The notes below the pieces were generated by a model. That model saw only the letters and a program-made list of their open reading frames with translations. It was not told the origin of the DNA and did not search any database. Below, one piece after another: positions 1-6,619 of a stretch of DNA of 42,593 nucleotides. Source of the DNA: a virus. A program made the translations under genes and the position numbers. Each line of letters begins with the position of its first letter. Positions within the stretch are counted from its first letter, which is position 1. Location of the stretch: IMG/VR virus record IMGVR_UViG_3300021959_000097, positions 1 through 42,593 of that record. One strand, written 5' to 3'.

Positions 1-8
1 TGTAGTGT

Positions 9-16
9 TATTTATT
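9..16 (-). promoter_or_regulatory. T4-type late promoter motif (AATAAATA), leftward
   Basis: On the minus strand the sequence reads AATAAATA, close to the T4 late consensus TATAAATA and like the copies upstream of gp48 and the fibre genes. It points out of the window to the left, so it would serve a minus-strand gene beyond position 1. It lies inside a short inverted repeat (TAGTGT/ACACTA). The call rests on a motif match only. Confidence 0.35.
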
Positions 17-46
17 CCTTTACACTATTAGTAAGATCTAAAGATC

Positions 47-199
47 TTATGCGTTTTCGCTTGCGCTCAACGCATTTTTCTTCTTTCTTACTTTATATAT
101 ATATGAACACAACAACTGCGAAGCAGTTTTGTTAGCATCATGTAGATAGTAGAGCCACAATTCGCCCGTTGCCGGGCGAATTGGTTTGTTGAGCTTCAT
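47..199 (-). CDS. possible small protein, 50 aa, unknown
   Basis: The minus-strand ATG at 199-197 opens a 50-codon frame ending in TAA at 49-47. The protein begins MKLNKPIRPATGELWLYYLH and ends in a basic stretch (VRKKK) followed by NALSASENA. The composition is plausible for a soluble phage protein: aromatic core residues, a Lys/Arg cluster and no membrane segment. There is no strong Shine-Dalgarno; a GGTG lies about 13 nt upstream. Codons 5-13 coincide with a perfect 11-bp inverted repeat (158-183), so the region could instead be, or also be, a structured RNA. It lies downstream of the gp46/47 operon in the same orientation. I do not recognise a family. Confidence 0.38.
   Translation of the reverse strand: MKLNKPIRPATGELWLYYLHDANKTASQLLCSYIYKVRKKKNALSASENA
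158..183. repeat. perfect 11-bp inverted repeat (strong hairpin)
   Basis: CAATTCGCCCG and its exact reverse complement CGGGCGAATTG are separated by a 4-nt loop. There is no T-run on either side, so it is not a classical intrinsic terminator in either direction. It sits inside the possible 50-aa ORF. It may be an RNA element, a transcription-attenuating or processing hairpin, or chance. Confidence 0.6.
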
Positions 200-299
200 G
201 TGAGTTAGCGTCACCAAACTGTTAAAGAAGATTATAATTTGTAAATCTTACAATTTTTTCTCAGTTTTCTAAGGAAAAATTGTATAACATACAAATTGC

Positions 300-536
300 A
301 CGGAGGCGGCGTACCGTCAACCCCCTACTTCAGCATTCGCATAATACGCGGAAGGCAGTTGATCCCCAACAGTCGAAATCACTTGCCTTGTGGTTGTATC
401 TTTTTCACAGAGCCACATCTTTCATGCCTTAAGTTAGCATTGTCCTTGCAACGCACCAGTATCTGAACGCACACTGCCCGCACGGCAGGCGTCCTCAAGA
501 TGGGTCGAGCAGCCCCGACCAAACCATGTTGCTATG
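300..536. other. GC-rich island, possible structured RNA or small-ORF region
   Basis: By count, 301-540 is about 53% G+C in an otherwise AT-rich window. Read on the minus strand it contains many short helices. These are GGTCG/CGACC, CTGCC/GGCAG, GCGTTG/CAATGC (one G-U), TGTGG/CCACA, and a three-way arrangement in which AAGGCA/TGCCTT encloses AGT/ACT and GTTG/CAAC. Two minus-strand frames also stay open for over 100 nt (317-418, and a frame without ATG at about 369-530). I see no tRNA, tmRNA, RNase P or group I intron core. The origin may be foreign, given the base composition. Function unknown. Confidence 0.45.
317..418 (-). CDS. possible small protein, 33 aa, unknown
   Basis: The minus-strand ATG at 418-416 is preceded by AAGG at about 8 nt, a usable ribosome-binding site. 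The frame runs 33 codons to a TGA at 319-317. The peptide starts MWLCEKDTTTRQVIS and ends SAYYANAEVGG. It lies wholly in the GC-rich island, and its codon use (CTG, TCC, GCG) differs from that of the surrounding phage genes. It could be a true small gene, a remnant, or an accidental frame in a structured RNA. Confidence 0.33.
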   Translation of the reverse strand: MWLCEKDTTTRQVISTVGDQLPSAYYANAEVGG

Positions 537-986
537 TTAAGCCTTGTTTTTGATATGTCTTTCTAGAAGTGCCTTGCGCAATTTGTCTGAACCGCCTACT
601 CTAACATTGATTATGCCATTGTAATATTCGTCTGATTCCAAAACCCTACGATCAAACTGCTCTCTTGCTTCAAGATAGGACATTTCTCCCCTACCGTGGC
701 ACATGTAAAGTATTTCTCTCGTAAAGTTTTCTGGGCCTAGTGCTTCCACATCAGCCTGTAGCCTATCGGATGAACCCCAATAGTCCTGCCAGTCCGATTC
801 CTTGTGTCCGCGGCGCTTGTTTTTCTTGCCTTTGAGTGGTGGTTTGGTAGTTTTGAATTTGGCTAGTTTCTTGCCTATGTATTTCTTGTTGTTGGTAGTA
901 TTGGTAATGAGATAAACGAAGCCTTCATATTCTTCTGGAATACTGTCAATGATATTGCCTTCAAATGTCCAACTCGGATTCGCCAT
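537..986 (-). CDS. GIY-YIG superfamily nuclease-like protein
   Basis: The 149-aa protein shows the GIY-YIG hallmarks: VYL at residues 24-26, KYIG at 35-38, a Lys/Arg-rich stretch (about 39-62), a candidate catalytic Glu in SYLEAREQF (E106 or E109), and Asn123 in YYNGIINV. GIY-YIG enzymes are single-domain metal-dependent endonucleases. In T4-like phages they occur as free-standing homing-type (Seg-like) or repair nucleases. No extra DNA-binding domain is visible, which suggests a minimal enzyme. It is the last long gene of the minus-strand operon and overlaps the end of the preceding gene by 26 nt. The ATG at 986 keeps the whole nuclease core. Whether it is a homing enzyme or does housekeeping DNA processing cannot be told here. 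Confidence 0.72.
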   Translation of the reverse strand: MANPSWTFEGNIIDSIPEEYEGFVYLITNTTNNKKYIGKKLAKFKTTKPPLKGKKNKRRGHKESDWQDYWGSSDRLQADVEALGPENFTREILYMCHGRGEMSYLEAREQFDRRVLESDEYYNGIINVRVGGSDKLRKALLERHIKNKA

Positions 987-1218
987 CAGTCTTACTTACT
1001 TTCGACGGACGACCAACCATGCCTTTTCTGGCTTCCTTTCGATCCTGCCTCTTATTTTGGATTTCTAGCCTTCTTACACTTGCAAACTTACGTATCTCCG
1101 ATAGCCAAAAGCGACTCTTAATTCCGGCTTCGTCTGAATTATGATATTCAAATCTATCCTGCCACTTAAAGTAGTTTTGGAATGCTTCAATCATTTTGTC
1201 GTGGTTGTCAGTGCTCAT
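961..1218 (-). CDS. hypothetical small charged protein
   Basis: I take the ATG at 1218-1216 as the start, giving 85 aa, because its ATGA overlaps the TGA stop of the upstream oxygenase gene (1217-1215), a typical coupled junction. A TTG two codons upstream is the only alternative. The protein is hydrophilic, with an N-terminal half containing aromatic residues (FQNYFKWQDRFEYH) and a basic middle (RRLEIQNKRQDRKEARKG). The middle could bind nucleic acid, but I do not recognise a family. Its C-terminus overlaps the GIY-YIG gene by 26 nt, so it is almost certainly co-translated with its neighbours. Confidence 0.6.
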   Translation of the reverse strand: MSTDNHDKMIEAFQNYFKWQDRFEYHNSDEAGIKSRFWLSEIRKFASVRRLEIQNKRQDRKEARKGMVGRPSKVSKTDGESELDI

Positions 1219-1763
1219 AACCAATTTGGTCCAGTAACGAAATACGTTAGAGTAACTCTTTCTCCTTCTATGACAGGATTTACCTTGTGAGGAATGAAAC
1301 TAGGGAATATTATGATTGAACCTTGTTTTTCAAAGCCTTTCGGAGTAAGAGGTCCATTTATAAAAAATTCTAATTCTCCACCTCCGTATGATTCTGGACT
1401 TAGATTCATTATAGTGGTTAGTTTTATATCATACATCTCACCACCAACTGCATCAGTATGCCAATCATACTCTGCCTTGACATCGGATTTATAGGTTGCT
1501 AAATTTACAAAATCAAAATCGCTTGCTGAGAATAGGTTGAAACCAAAAAAATTCTTGTTTATGTCATGCACAATGTTTCGTGCTTTATTCATTTGTTTAA
1601 TAACAGTCCCATAATCACAAAGTTTTACTTCAGAAGTTTTGGTTACATTTTGTGCGCCAACGGGTTTGGCCTGCGAATTTGCATTTTCTACCACTGCATC
1701 ATATAGATCTTGGCATTCACTAGCAGTGTATGCTTGTTCTATACAATAATAGTGTGATTTCAC
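1215..1763 (-). CDS. 2-oxoglutarate/Fe(II)-dependent oxygenase (PKHD/P4H-like)
   Basis: The 182-aa protein has the full double-stranded beta-helix metal triad: H102 and D104 in YDWHTD, and H159 in FIPHKVNP. R169 in GERVTLTYF would bind the 2-oxoglutarate carboxylate. GGGELEFF and GSIIIFPS are typical strand motifs. Such enzymes hydroxylate protein residues, nucleobases or small molecules, and marine T4-like phages often carry one or more; the substrate here is unknown. The start is GTG at 1763, whose GTGA overlaps the gp46 stop, and a GGAG lies about 8 nt upstream. Being sandwiched in the gp46/47 operon suggests early expression and perhaps a nucleic-acid or host-protein target, but that is inference. 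Confidence 0.85.
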   Translation of the reverse strand: MKSHYYCIEQAYTASECQDLYDAVVENANSQAKPVGAQNVTKTSEVKLCDYGTVIKQMNKARNIVHDINKNFFGFNLFSASDFDFVNLATYKSDVKAEYDWHTDAVGGEMYDIKLTTIMNLSPESYGGGELEFFINGPLTPKGFEKQGSIIIFPSFIPHKVNPVIEGERVTLTYFVTGPNWL

Positions 1764-3538
1764 TGTACAATCTCCACATCATTAGAATACGAAGTAAATC
1801 CATTTTCCTTGATAACTTTTAATACGTGATTAACACGCCCTGCCAAATCGTCTCTGTGCGAAATTAGGAACACGTTCTTGTTTCTTTCACGTGTCATCTT
1901 CTTGAGAACCGCAATGGAACTCTCAACACCCGCACTGTCCATACCACTATCAACAAGTTCATCAATGAATAACAAATTAATGCCGTGATATAAACTTTCC
2001 CATACATCACGGAATGCCCAACTCAAGGATAAGATAAGCCTATTTCGTTCTCCTCTGCTGAGGTTGTCGAAGTCTAGGTCCTGCCCCAGTTGTGTAATTG
2101 TGACGGTTAAATCGTTTTGGAATTCCACAATGTGCGGTAATCCTACCTTAGCCAAATAGTATGTTAGACGCTGATTTAGATATGCCAAATTCTGTTCAAT
2201 GATCTTCTTACGCACAAATGAATCCTTGTTTGTAAGCAGTTTGTATAGGAAGTCCTGATGATCCTTGACCTTTGAAAGTTCGTTCAGAGTATCAAAACTA
2301 ACTTCCTGTAGTGCAGTTTCCTTCAAGTCTTCAATCTGTTCCGCATAAGGATTTGTTTCCTCGCTCTTTTTGGCAAGTTCTTTTTGCAAACTCTCGACTG
2401 TATTCCTGTGGTTGTATGCTTCTTCCACACTGTCATACTGCGTCACGGGGCAGTTTTCAAGTTCTCCAATGTCTTTTACAACTTTTGCGTGTTCCTCGTG
2501 CTGCGCCTCGTTGGTAAGGATCTGCTGTGCAGCCTCCTGCAACATTTCTTCCTTCTGCTTCTTAATTTCTTCCTGCTTGTTATCGTGGATTTCCTGACCA
2601 CAGGCATAACACTCGTGTTTGTCAATGGATTCCAATTCTTTTTTCAGTTTGGCAATTATTTTTTCTTGCTTTTCGTTATCAGCAGTTATGCTCGCCATCC
2701 AACGCTGTGCCTCTTCCAACTTTCTTTTCTTGTCATTAAAAGTTTCCCAACACTTGTGTGCCTCAATTTCTGCTTCGATATTAATCTTTTCTAGGACAGC
2801 AATGCTCTGTTTCAGTTCTGCAATAGACTGTTGTTTGCTGTCTTCCCACATTCGCTGTTTGCGCTCAAGGCTTTCTATGTTCTGCTGAATTCTTTCATTA
2901 GATGCCTTGACAGTTTCTATCCTTGTATTCTCAGTTGTAATTGCATCTCTATTGAGTCGCATTTTTTCTTTCAATGCTTCTGCTTTTTCTGAAAGCAAGG
3001 TAATTCCTAATAACTGTTCAATGATCATTCTCTGATCATTTGGCTTGGAAGCAAGGAATGGTTCTGTGTATGTGTTCAGTGCAAGGATGTGCTTGAACAT
3101 GTCATGGCTCATGCCAAACAGTGTTTCAATTTCTTTCTGCGTTTCTCGGCTATCGCCCTGTGCTTCATCCTGATCAGTTGGTTCCTGCTCAGTTCCATTG
3201 ACTGTAAATTTTAATACGTTCGGCTTTCTGCCTCTGTGGATGGAATAATCAATGCCATCCTTTTCAAAATCTATAGTGACCAACATGCCCTTGCCGTTGA
3301 TCTTGTTGATGAGATTATCTCGCTTGATGTTTGTTAGGGCATTTCCATAGATTGCGTAACTGAGTGCATTGACGATAGTGGTTTTACCAGTGCCGTTTCT
3401 GGAACCACTATCATCACCACCCAAGTCAAGGTTTTCTCCTAACACGAGTGTTAGTTCTCCCTTGTCAAAGTCAATGGCCTGGGTCTGATTACCCACGCTC
3501 ATAAAATTCTTAACCGTAATATTTTTAATTTTTATCAT
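1760..3538 (-). CDS. 46: gp46-like recombination endonuclease subunit (Rad50/SMC ATPase)
   Basis: The 592-aa protein matches T4 gp46 (about 560 aa). It has a Walker A P-loop with GSRNGTGKTT at residues 45-54, and long coiled-coil arms on either side of a zinc hook CYAC (C310, C313). Near residue 490 it has the ABC signature LSRGERNRL, then Walker B (LLFIDEL, about 518) and the switch His in LISHRDD. With gp47 it forms the Mre11/Rad50-type complex that resects DNA ends for recombination-dependent replication and host DNA breakdown. Its ATG overlaps the gp47 stop as ATGA (3535-3538), so the two subunits are translationally coupled. No key motif is missing. Confidence 0.96.
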   Translation of the reverse strand: MIKIKNITVKNFMSVGNQTQAIDFDKGELTLVLGENLDLGGDDSGSRNGTGKTTIVNALSYAIYGNALTNIKRDNLINKINGKGMLVTIDFEKDGIDYSIHRGRKPNVLKFTVNGTEQEPTDQDEAQGDSRETQKEIETLFGMSHDMFKHILALNTYTEPFLASKPNDQRMIIEQLLGITLLSEKAEALKEKMRLNRDAITTENTRIETVKASNERIQQNIESLERKQRMWEDSKQQSIAELKQSIAVLEKINIEAEIEAHKCWETFNDKKRKLEEAQRWMASITADNEKQEKIIAKLKKELESIDKHECYACGQEIHDNKQEEIKKQKEEMLQEAAQQILTNEAQHEEHAKVVKDIGELENCPVTQYDSVEEAYNHRNTVESLQKELAKKSEETNPYAEQIEDLKETALQEVSFDTLNELSKVKDHQDFLYKLLTNKDSFVRKKIIEQNLAYLNQRLTYYLAKVGLPHIVEFQNDLTVTITQLGQDLDFDNLSRGERNRLILSLSWAFRDVWESLYHGINLLFIDELVDSGMDSAGVESSIAVLKKMTRERNKNVFLISHRDDLAGRVNHVLKVIKENGFTSYSNDVEIVQ

Positions 3539-4545
3539 AGGTCTCGATAAATCTCCGTAAGCATACGCTTGTCGTATGTCTCGCTGTCTAACTGTTCTAT
3601 TTGATTCAACACAATGGTATCAACGCTTTCAAATGAAACATCAATGGGATCAATGTTGCTCTCTATTTCCACCTTTTCAGGAATCAGCATTAATTCACGC
3701 AATTTAAACTGCGGAATGAACTGTTCCTTGATGAAGTTTGCTTCTTCAAATGTAATCTGCACGTCAATCGTTACTCGGGCATGCATCTTTTCTCTAAGAT
3801 GATCCTCGGGTTTTTCCAGCAGTTGGCTCAGTTTAAACGTTCTATACACAGGTTGATCGGGCCAAGTCTTGTATTCAGGCTTGCCACCCCACTCCAGGAA
3901 CATCATTCCCCTGTCATCATCACCAGCATCCGCGTAGTTGTGCGGAAACGCATTACCAATGTAGGTAACGTTTCCTTTTGTTTGCCTTTGATGGAAGTGT
4001 CCTGAGAACACATATTCTTGATTTACAAAATGATTGGCCTGTAGTTCTCCGTGGTCCGGCATTTCTACCATGGCATTCATCTTGAAGTATGGCAGTTCAA
4101 AGTGTCCAAACACGTATCTTGATTTAATGTCCCTAACTTTTTTCCACTCTTCACCTACCAACCAAGGCAACAGTGTAACATCACCTTCTGTTAGTTGTTC
4201 AGTAATAGGAACGATATTAGGAAACAGTCTCATGAACTCAATACTGTTAATTTCACGCTTATCCTTGTAGAACAAGTCATGGTTACCAACCATGAAATAT
4301 GTTTTTTCAAATGTTTCGTTTAGTCTTTCTAGATTAGAAACTGTATAGTTCATTGTGCTGACATCTGTGGTCGCACGGTTATGGTGCCAGTCTCCTAAAA
4401 ATATACAGGTCTCAGCACCAGCGGCTTTTGCTTCCTCGCAAAACCATTTAACAAAATCTTCACAATCTATGTTGTGTGTCCTGCTACCACTCTTCATACC
4501 AAAATGAATGTCTGTGAAGCAGGCTGCTTTCTTAAATAACGGCAT
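3535..4545 (-). CDS. 47: gp47-like recombination endonuclease subunit (Mre11 nuclease)
   Basis: The 336-aa protein has nearly the length of T4 gp47 (339 aa) and carries all five metallophosphoesterase motifs. These are FTDIH (D12, H14), FLGDWHH (D52, H54/H55), VGNHD (N88, H89, D90), FGHFELP (H148) and SGHFHQR (H183, H185). They bind the two Mn ions of the exonuclease/endonuclease site. It partners with gp46 to process double-strand ends. An AAGGAG Shine-Dalgarno lies just upstream of the ATG at 4545, and a sigma70-type promoter (4563-4591) lies about 20 nt further upstream. This gene can therefore be transcribed independently of gp55. Confidence 0.96.
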   Translation of the reverse strand: MPLFKKAACFTDIHFGMKSGSRTHNIDCEDFVKWFCEEAKAAGAETCIFLGDWHHNRATTDVSTMNYTVSNLERLNETFEKTYFMVGNHDLFYKDKREINSIEFMRLFPNIVPITEQLTEGDVTLLPWLVGEEWKKVRDIKSRYVFGHFELPYFKMNAMVEMPDHGELQANHFVNQEYVFSGHFHQRQTKGNVTYIGNAFPHNYADAGDDDRGMMFLEWGGKPEYKTWPDQPVYRTFKLSQLLEKPEDHLREKMHARVTIDVQITFEEANFIKEQFIPQFKLRELMLIPEKVEIESNIDPIDVSFESVDTIVLNQIEQLDSETYDKRMLTEIYRDL

Positions 4546-4562
4546 TCTTTACTCCTTACTAT

Positions 4563-4591
4563 ATTGTAACGGATTTAATGATAAAAGTCAA
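4563..4591 (-). promoter_or_regulatory. sigma70-type promoter for gp47-gp46 operon
   Basis: On the minus strand, TTGACT (4591-4586) and TACAAT (4568-4563) are separated by exactly 17 nt. Each box differs from the consensus at one position. The -35 box overlaps the gp55 stop codon. The expected start point near 4556 would leave a leader of about 10 nt that still includes the gp47 AAGGAG. The match to the host vegetative consensus suggests early transcription by unmodified host polymerase. Confidence 0.65.
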
Positions 4592-5418
4592 GATTTTTTC
4601 TTTTCACCGCGAGGTGCAGTATCTCCATTGTCCCTATCAGCATTTTGGCGTGTCCAACTTGGATTCATTCCATTCATTTCCAATATATCATCTCGGATGT
4701 TTTGGTTGCGCTTTTCGATATTGATAATTCTAACGAATGAATTGGTTACTGCTGCGGTGTAATATGCGAATGGATTCTGTGATTTGGATTCATCAAACTG
4801 CAATCCAATCTGCGCCAACTGTAGAATGGCCTGTCCCTTCATCTCATCGTTATAGGTATAGCCTCTCACGTTACCACGTGTTGCGTATCTATCACATAAC
4901 TTCATCCACATCAGTGCAAGTTTGTTAGTTGCCTTGCCTACCTTTGGATTAAAGCATCCGTTTTCCATACCACCTTCCCAATGGCTCTTGCCCACGCAGA
5001 TTAGGTTGTCCTTCTCATCAAACTTCCAATGCTGGAAAGGTGGAAAGTTTACCTTGACGTGGCTATCAGCAGTATTCTTTTTGGTTTTCTTCCTTGTAAG
5101 ATCCTCCGGAATGTGTTCAAATGTCATAATACGAAAGACTAGATCCTCTTTCTGCATTTTTCGATAGTCTATTTCAAATTGCTTTGCGGGAATTTTCTTG
5201 CCAGCAGCCTCAACTGCTGCTTCGTGTGCTTGTTTAGATAACCTTGAAGCACGGTTCCTTTTTGCTTCTGCAATGGTTCTTATGTTAATTTTTTCAAGAC
5301 TTGGCAGGATAACATCGTATTGATGATATTCAGGGTCAACATAGGAGCAAAATGTGTTTTTACTGCGGTGTATCTCTGCCAATAGGTCCTTGTTTGTTAG
5401 ATATTTGATTTTTTGCAT
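4588..5418 (-). CDS. 55: gp55-like late-transcription sigma factor, extended form
   Basis: The 276-aa protein has two blocks that align with T4 gp55 (185 aa). The N-terminal YLTNKDLLAEI corresponds to T4 YVNNKELLQAI. The sigma region-2-like block at about 162-245 includes GYTYNDEMKGQAI and LQFDESKSQNPFAYYTAAV, against T4 FDETKYKNPHAYITQA. gp55 replaces host sigma70 and recognises the TATAAATA late box. About 135 extra residues (roughly 25-160) separate the two blocks. The C-terminus (TAPRGEKKKS) lacks the hydrophobic SLDFLYE-type clamp-binding tail that T4 gp55 uses for activation by the gp45 sliding clamp. An AGGAG sits about 14 nt before the ATG. It is divergent from the late genes it should activate. 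Confidence 0.85.
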   Translation of the reverse strand: MQKIKYLTNKDLLAEIHRSKNTFCSYVDPEYHQYDVILPSLEKINIRTIAEAKRNRASRLSKQAHEAAVEAAGKKIPAKQFEIDYRKMQKEDLVFRIMTFEHIPEDLTRKKTKKNTADSHVKVNFPPFQHWKFDEKDNLICVGKSHWEGGMENGCFNPKVGKATNKLALMWMKLCDRYATRGNVRGYTYNDEMKGQAILQLAQIGLQFDESKSQNPFAYYTAAVTNSFVRIINIEKRNQNIRDDILEMNGMNPSWTRQNADRDNGDTAPRGEKKKS

Positions 5419-5438
5419 AATTGTGAATGTTCTCCTAA

Positions 5439-5449
5439 TATTTATTATA
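5439..5449 (-). promoter_or_regulatory. promoter region for gp55 (TATAAT and TAATAAATA overlapping)
   Basis: Minus strand: a perfect TATAAT (5449-5444) overlaps a late-type TAATAAATA (5447-5439). This lies just upstream of the AGGAG ribosome-binding site (5436-5432) and the gp55 ATG at 5418. No convincing -35 box is seen, so either host-type -10 recognition with an activator or late-sigma autoregulation is possible. Confidence 0.4.
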
Positions 5450-5467
5450 ATAGCACATAATGAAAGA

Positions 5468-5475
5468 AATAAATA
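5468..5475 (+). promoter_or_regulatory. late promoter upstream of gp48 (AATAAATA)
   Basis: AATAAATA lies 28 nt before the gp48 ATG in the divergent intergenic region, matching the T4-type late box TATAAATA at 7 of 8 positions. It would drive the co-oriented gp48-gp53-hub-gp5-gp25 run, which has almost no intergenic space. Confidence 0.55.
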
Positions 5476-5502
5476 GAGTAAAGATTAGGAAATATTACCA
5501 AA

Positions 5503-6618
5503 ATGACTTTAAACATTAATCCGATCGCAAAATTAGTTACTAGCGTAAGTGACCAATTACAGACAGCAGCAGCCGAGGTACAGGCAGCAGGCCCTAAGAT
5601 AGCCTCTGATTTGAGAAAAGCAGATCTTGATGCAAAGATAGGACAACTGTCCGGCGACTTGGGCAGTGCTTTAAATGGAGCAACTGCTTCAGGAGTCCTA
5701 AGTGATGTTACCACGGGAATGGGGCAGATAGCAGATACACTTACCACTTCTGTTGGAGGCAATAGCATTACTTCACTATCACAGTCTGTAGGAGCAACCA
5801 GCCTGGGAGGAAATTTAAATCCAAACAATCTTGGTGCCGACATCAAAGCCAGCATTAGTGATAAGATAGGTGGAAATCTAGCAACTGGAATTAAATCCTT
5901 TGCAGGCAAGATAGCAAGTGCCGCAGGCAATTTGAATGACATACTAAGTTTGAAAAGAGGAAATAATATACCAGCCGGTGGAGAACTTTTTACAACCACG
6001 GGAGAATCTATCAAAGTTAATGCTTCATCCAAGGATGACTGGCGTGTAAAGATAAGTTGCCAGTGGAATATTTTTAATAGCAACATGTTTAAGGTTCTTG
6101 AGGAAACCGGTGGCGCAGTATTTCCCATACAACCTAGCGTAACACTATCTACTAAAGCAAACTACACAAACATAGAACCTACTCATAACAATTATCCATT
6201 CATGGCTTACAAAAATAGTCAGGTTGATGAAATTCAAATCAACGGTAAGTTTGTTGCTGAAACTGAAACCGACGCAGCATACTGGATAGCAGCCACTACA
6301 TTCTTTAGAACAACAACCAAGATGTTTTACGGTCAAGGAGAGAATGCAGGTAATCCTCCGGTCGTATGTCAGTTAAGTGGTTATGGTTCAAATGTTTTTG
6401 AGAATATTCCTGTTGTGGTGAAATCTTTTTCAGTTACGTTTCCAGAAGATGTCAATTATATTAGATGCTCCAAATGGGGAAGTCCTACATGGGTTCCAAT
6501 TTTAAGTACACTTAACGTGGTTGTACAACCTATATACAACAGATCAGATTTAAGAAAATTCGACTTGAAAAAATATGCAGCAGGCAAGATGGTAAACGGC
6601 GGACAAGGATACCTATAA
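5503..6618 (+). CDS. 48: gp48-like baseplate tail-tube cap
   Basis: The 371-aa protein is close to T4 gp48 (364 aa). The N-terminal 150 residues are Ala/Gly/Ser-rich and probably helical or flexible. The conserved core follows: SVTLSTKANYTNIEPTHNNY, then a tube-like beta domain (DEIQINGKFVAET, AYWIAATTFFRTTTKMFYG, GYGSNVFENIPVVVKSFSV). The C-terminus is YAAGKMVNGGQGYL. gp48 caps the central hub and, with gp54, primes polymerisation of the tail tube. No separate gp54 is seen in this window. It opens the late plus-strand operon and is followed by gp53 after one nucleotide. Confidence 0.85.
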   Translation: MTLNINPIAKLVTSVSDQLQTAAAEVQAAGPKIASDLRKADLDAKIGQLSGDLGSALNGATASGVLSDVTTGMGQIADTLTTSVGGNSITSLSQSVGATSLGGNLNPNNLGADIKASISDKIGGNLATGIKSFAGKIASAAGNLNDILSLKRGNNIPAGGELFTTTGESIKVNASSKDDWRVKISCQWNIFNSNMFKVLEETGGAVFPIQPSVTLSTKANYTNIEPTHNNYPFMAYKNSQVDEIQINGKFVAETETDAAYWIAATTFFRTTTKMFYGQGENAGNPPVVCQLSGYGSNVFENIPVVVKSFSVTFPEDVNYIRCSKWGSPTWVPILSTLNVVVQPIYNRSDLRKFDLKKYAAGKMVNGGQGYL

Positions 6619-6619
6619 T

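Noticed and set aside
49-80. Hairpin plus T-run resembling a plus-strand terminator
   Set aside because: ATGCGTT/AACGCAT followed by TTTTTC looks like an intrinsic terminator, but no plus-strand gene is visible to its left. The nearby late box points leftward and the possible 50-aa gene on the other strand covers it.
239-259. TTGTAA/TTACAA hairpin with six T's (plus strand)
   Set aside because: It has terminator form on the plus strand only, whereas transcription here is expected on the minus strand; an A/T-rich stem of 6 bp is also likely by chance.
300-536. tmRNA, RNase P RNA or group I intron core
   Set aside because: A GIY-YIG gene next to a GC-rich segment prompted the check. I found a weak GTTCAGATACT but no matching Q/S elements, no tRNA-like ends and no recognisable tag or P4 motif.
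2384-2794. 136-codon plus-strand frame opposite gp46
   Set aside because: It is a Phe/Leu/Cys-rich mirror of the gp46 coiled-coil coding region, with no independent start signals.
5445-6128. 227-codon minus-strand open frame opposite gp48
   Set aside because: It lies wholly antisense to the conserved gp48 gene, has no ribosome-binding site or recognisable domain, and its Ser/Leu/Pro-rich composition is typical of a shadow frame.
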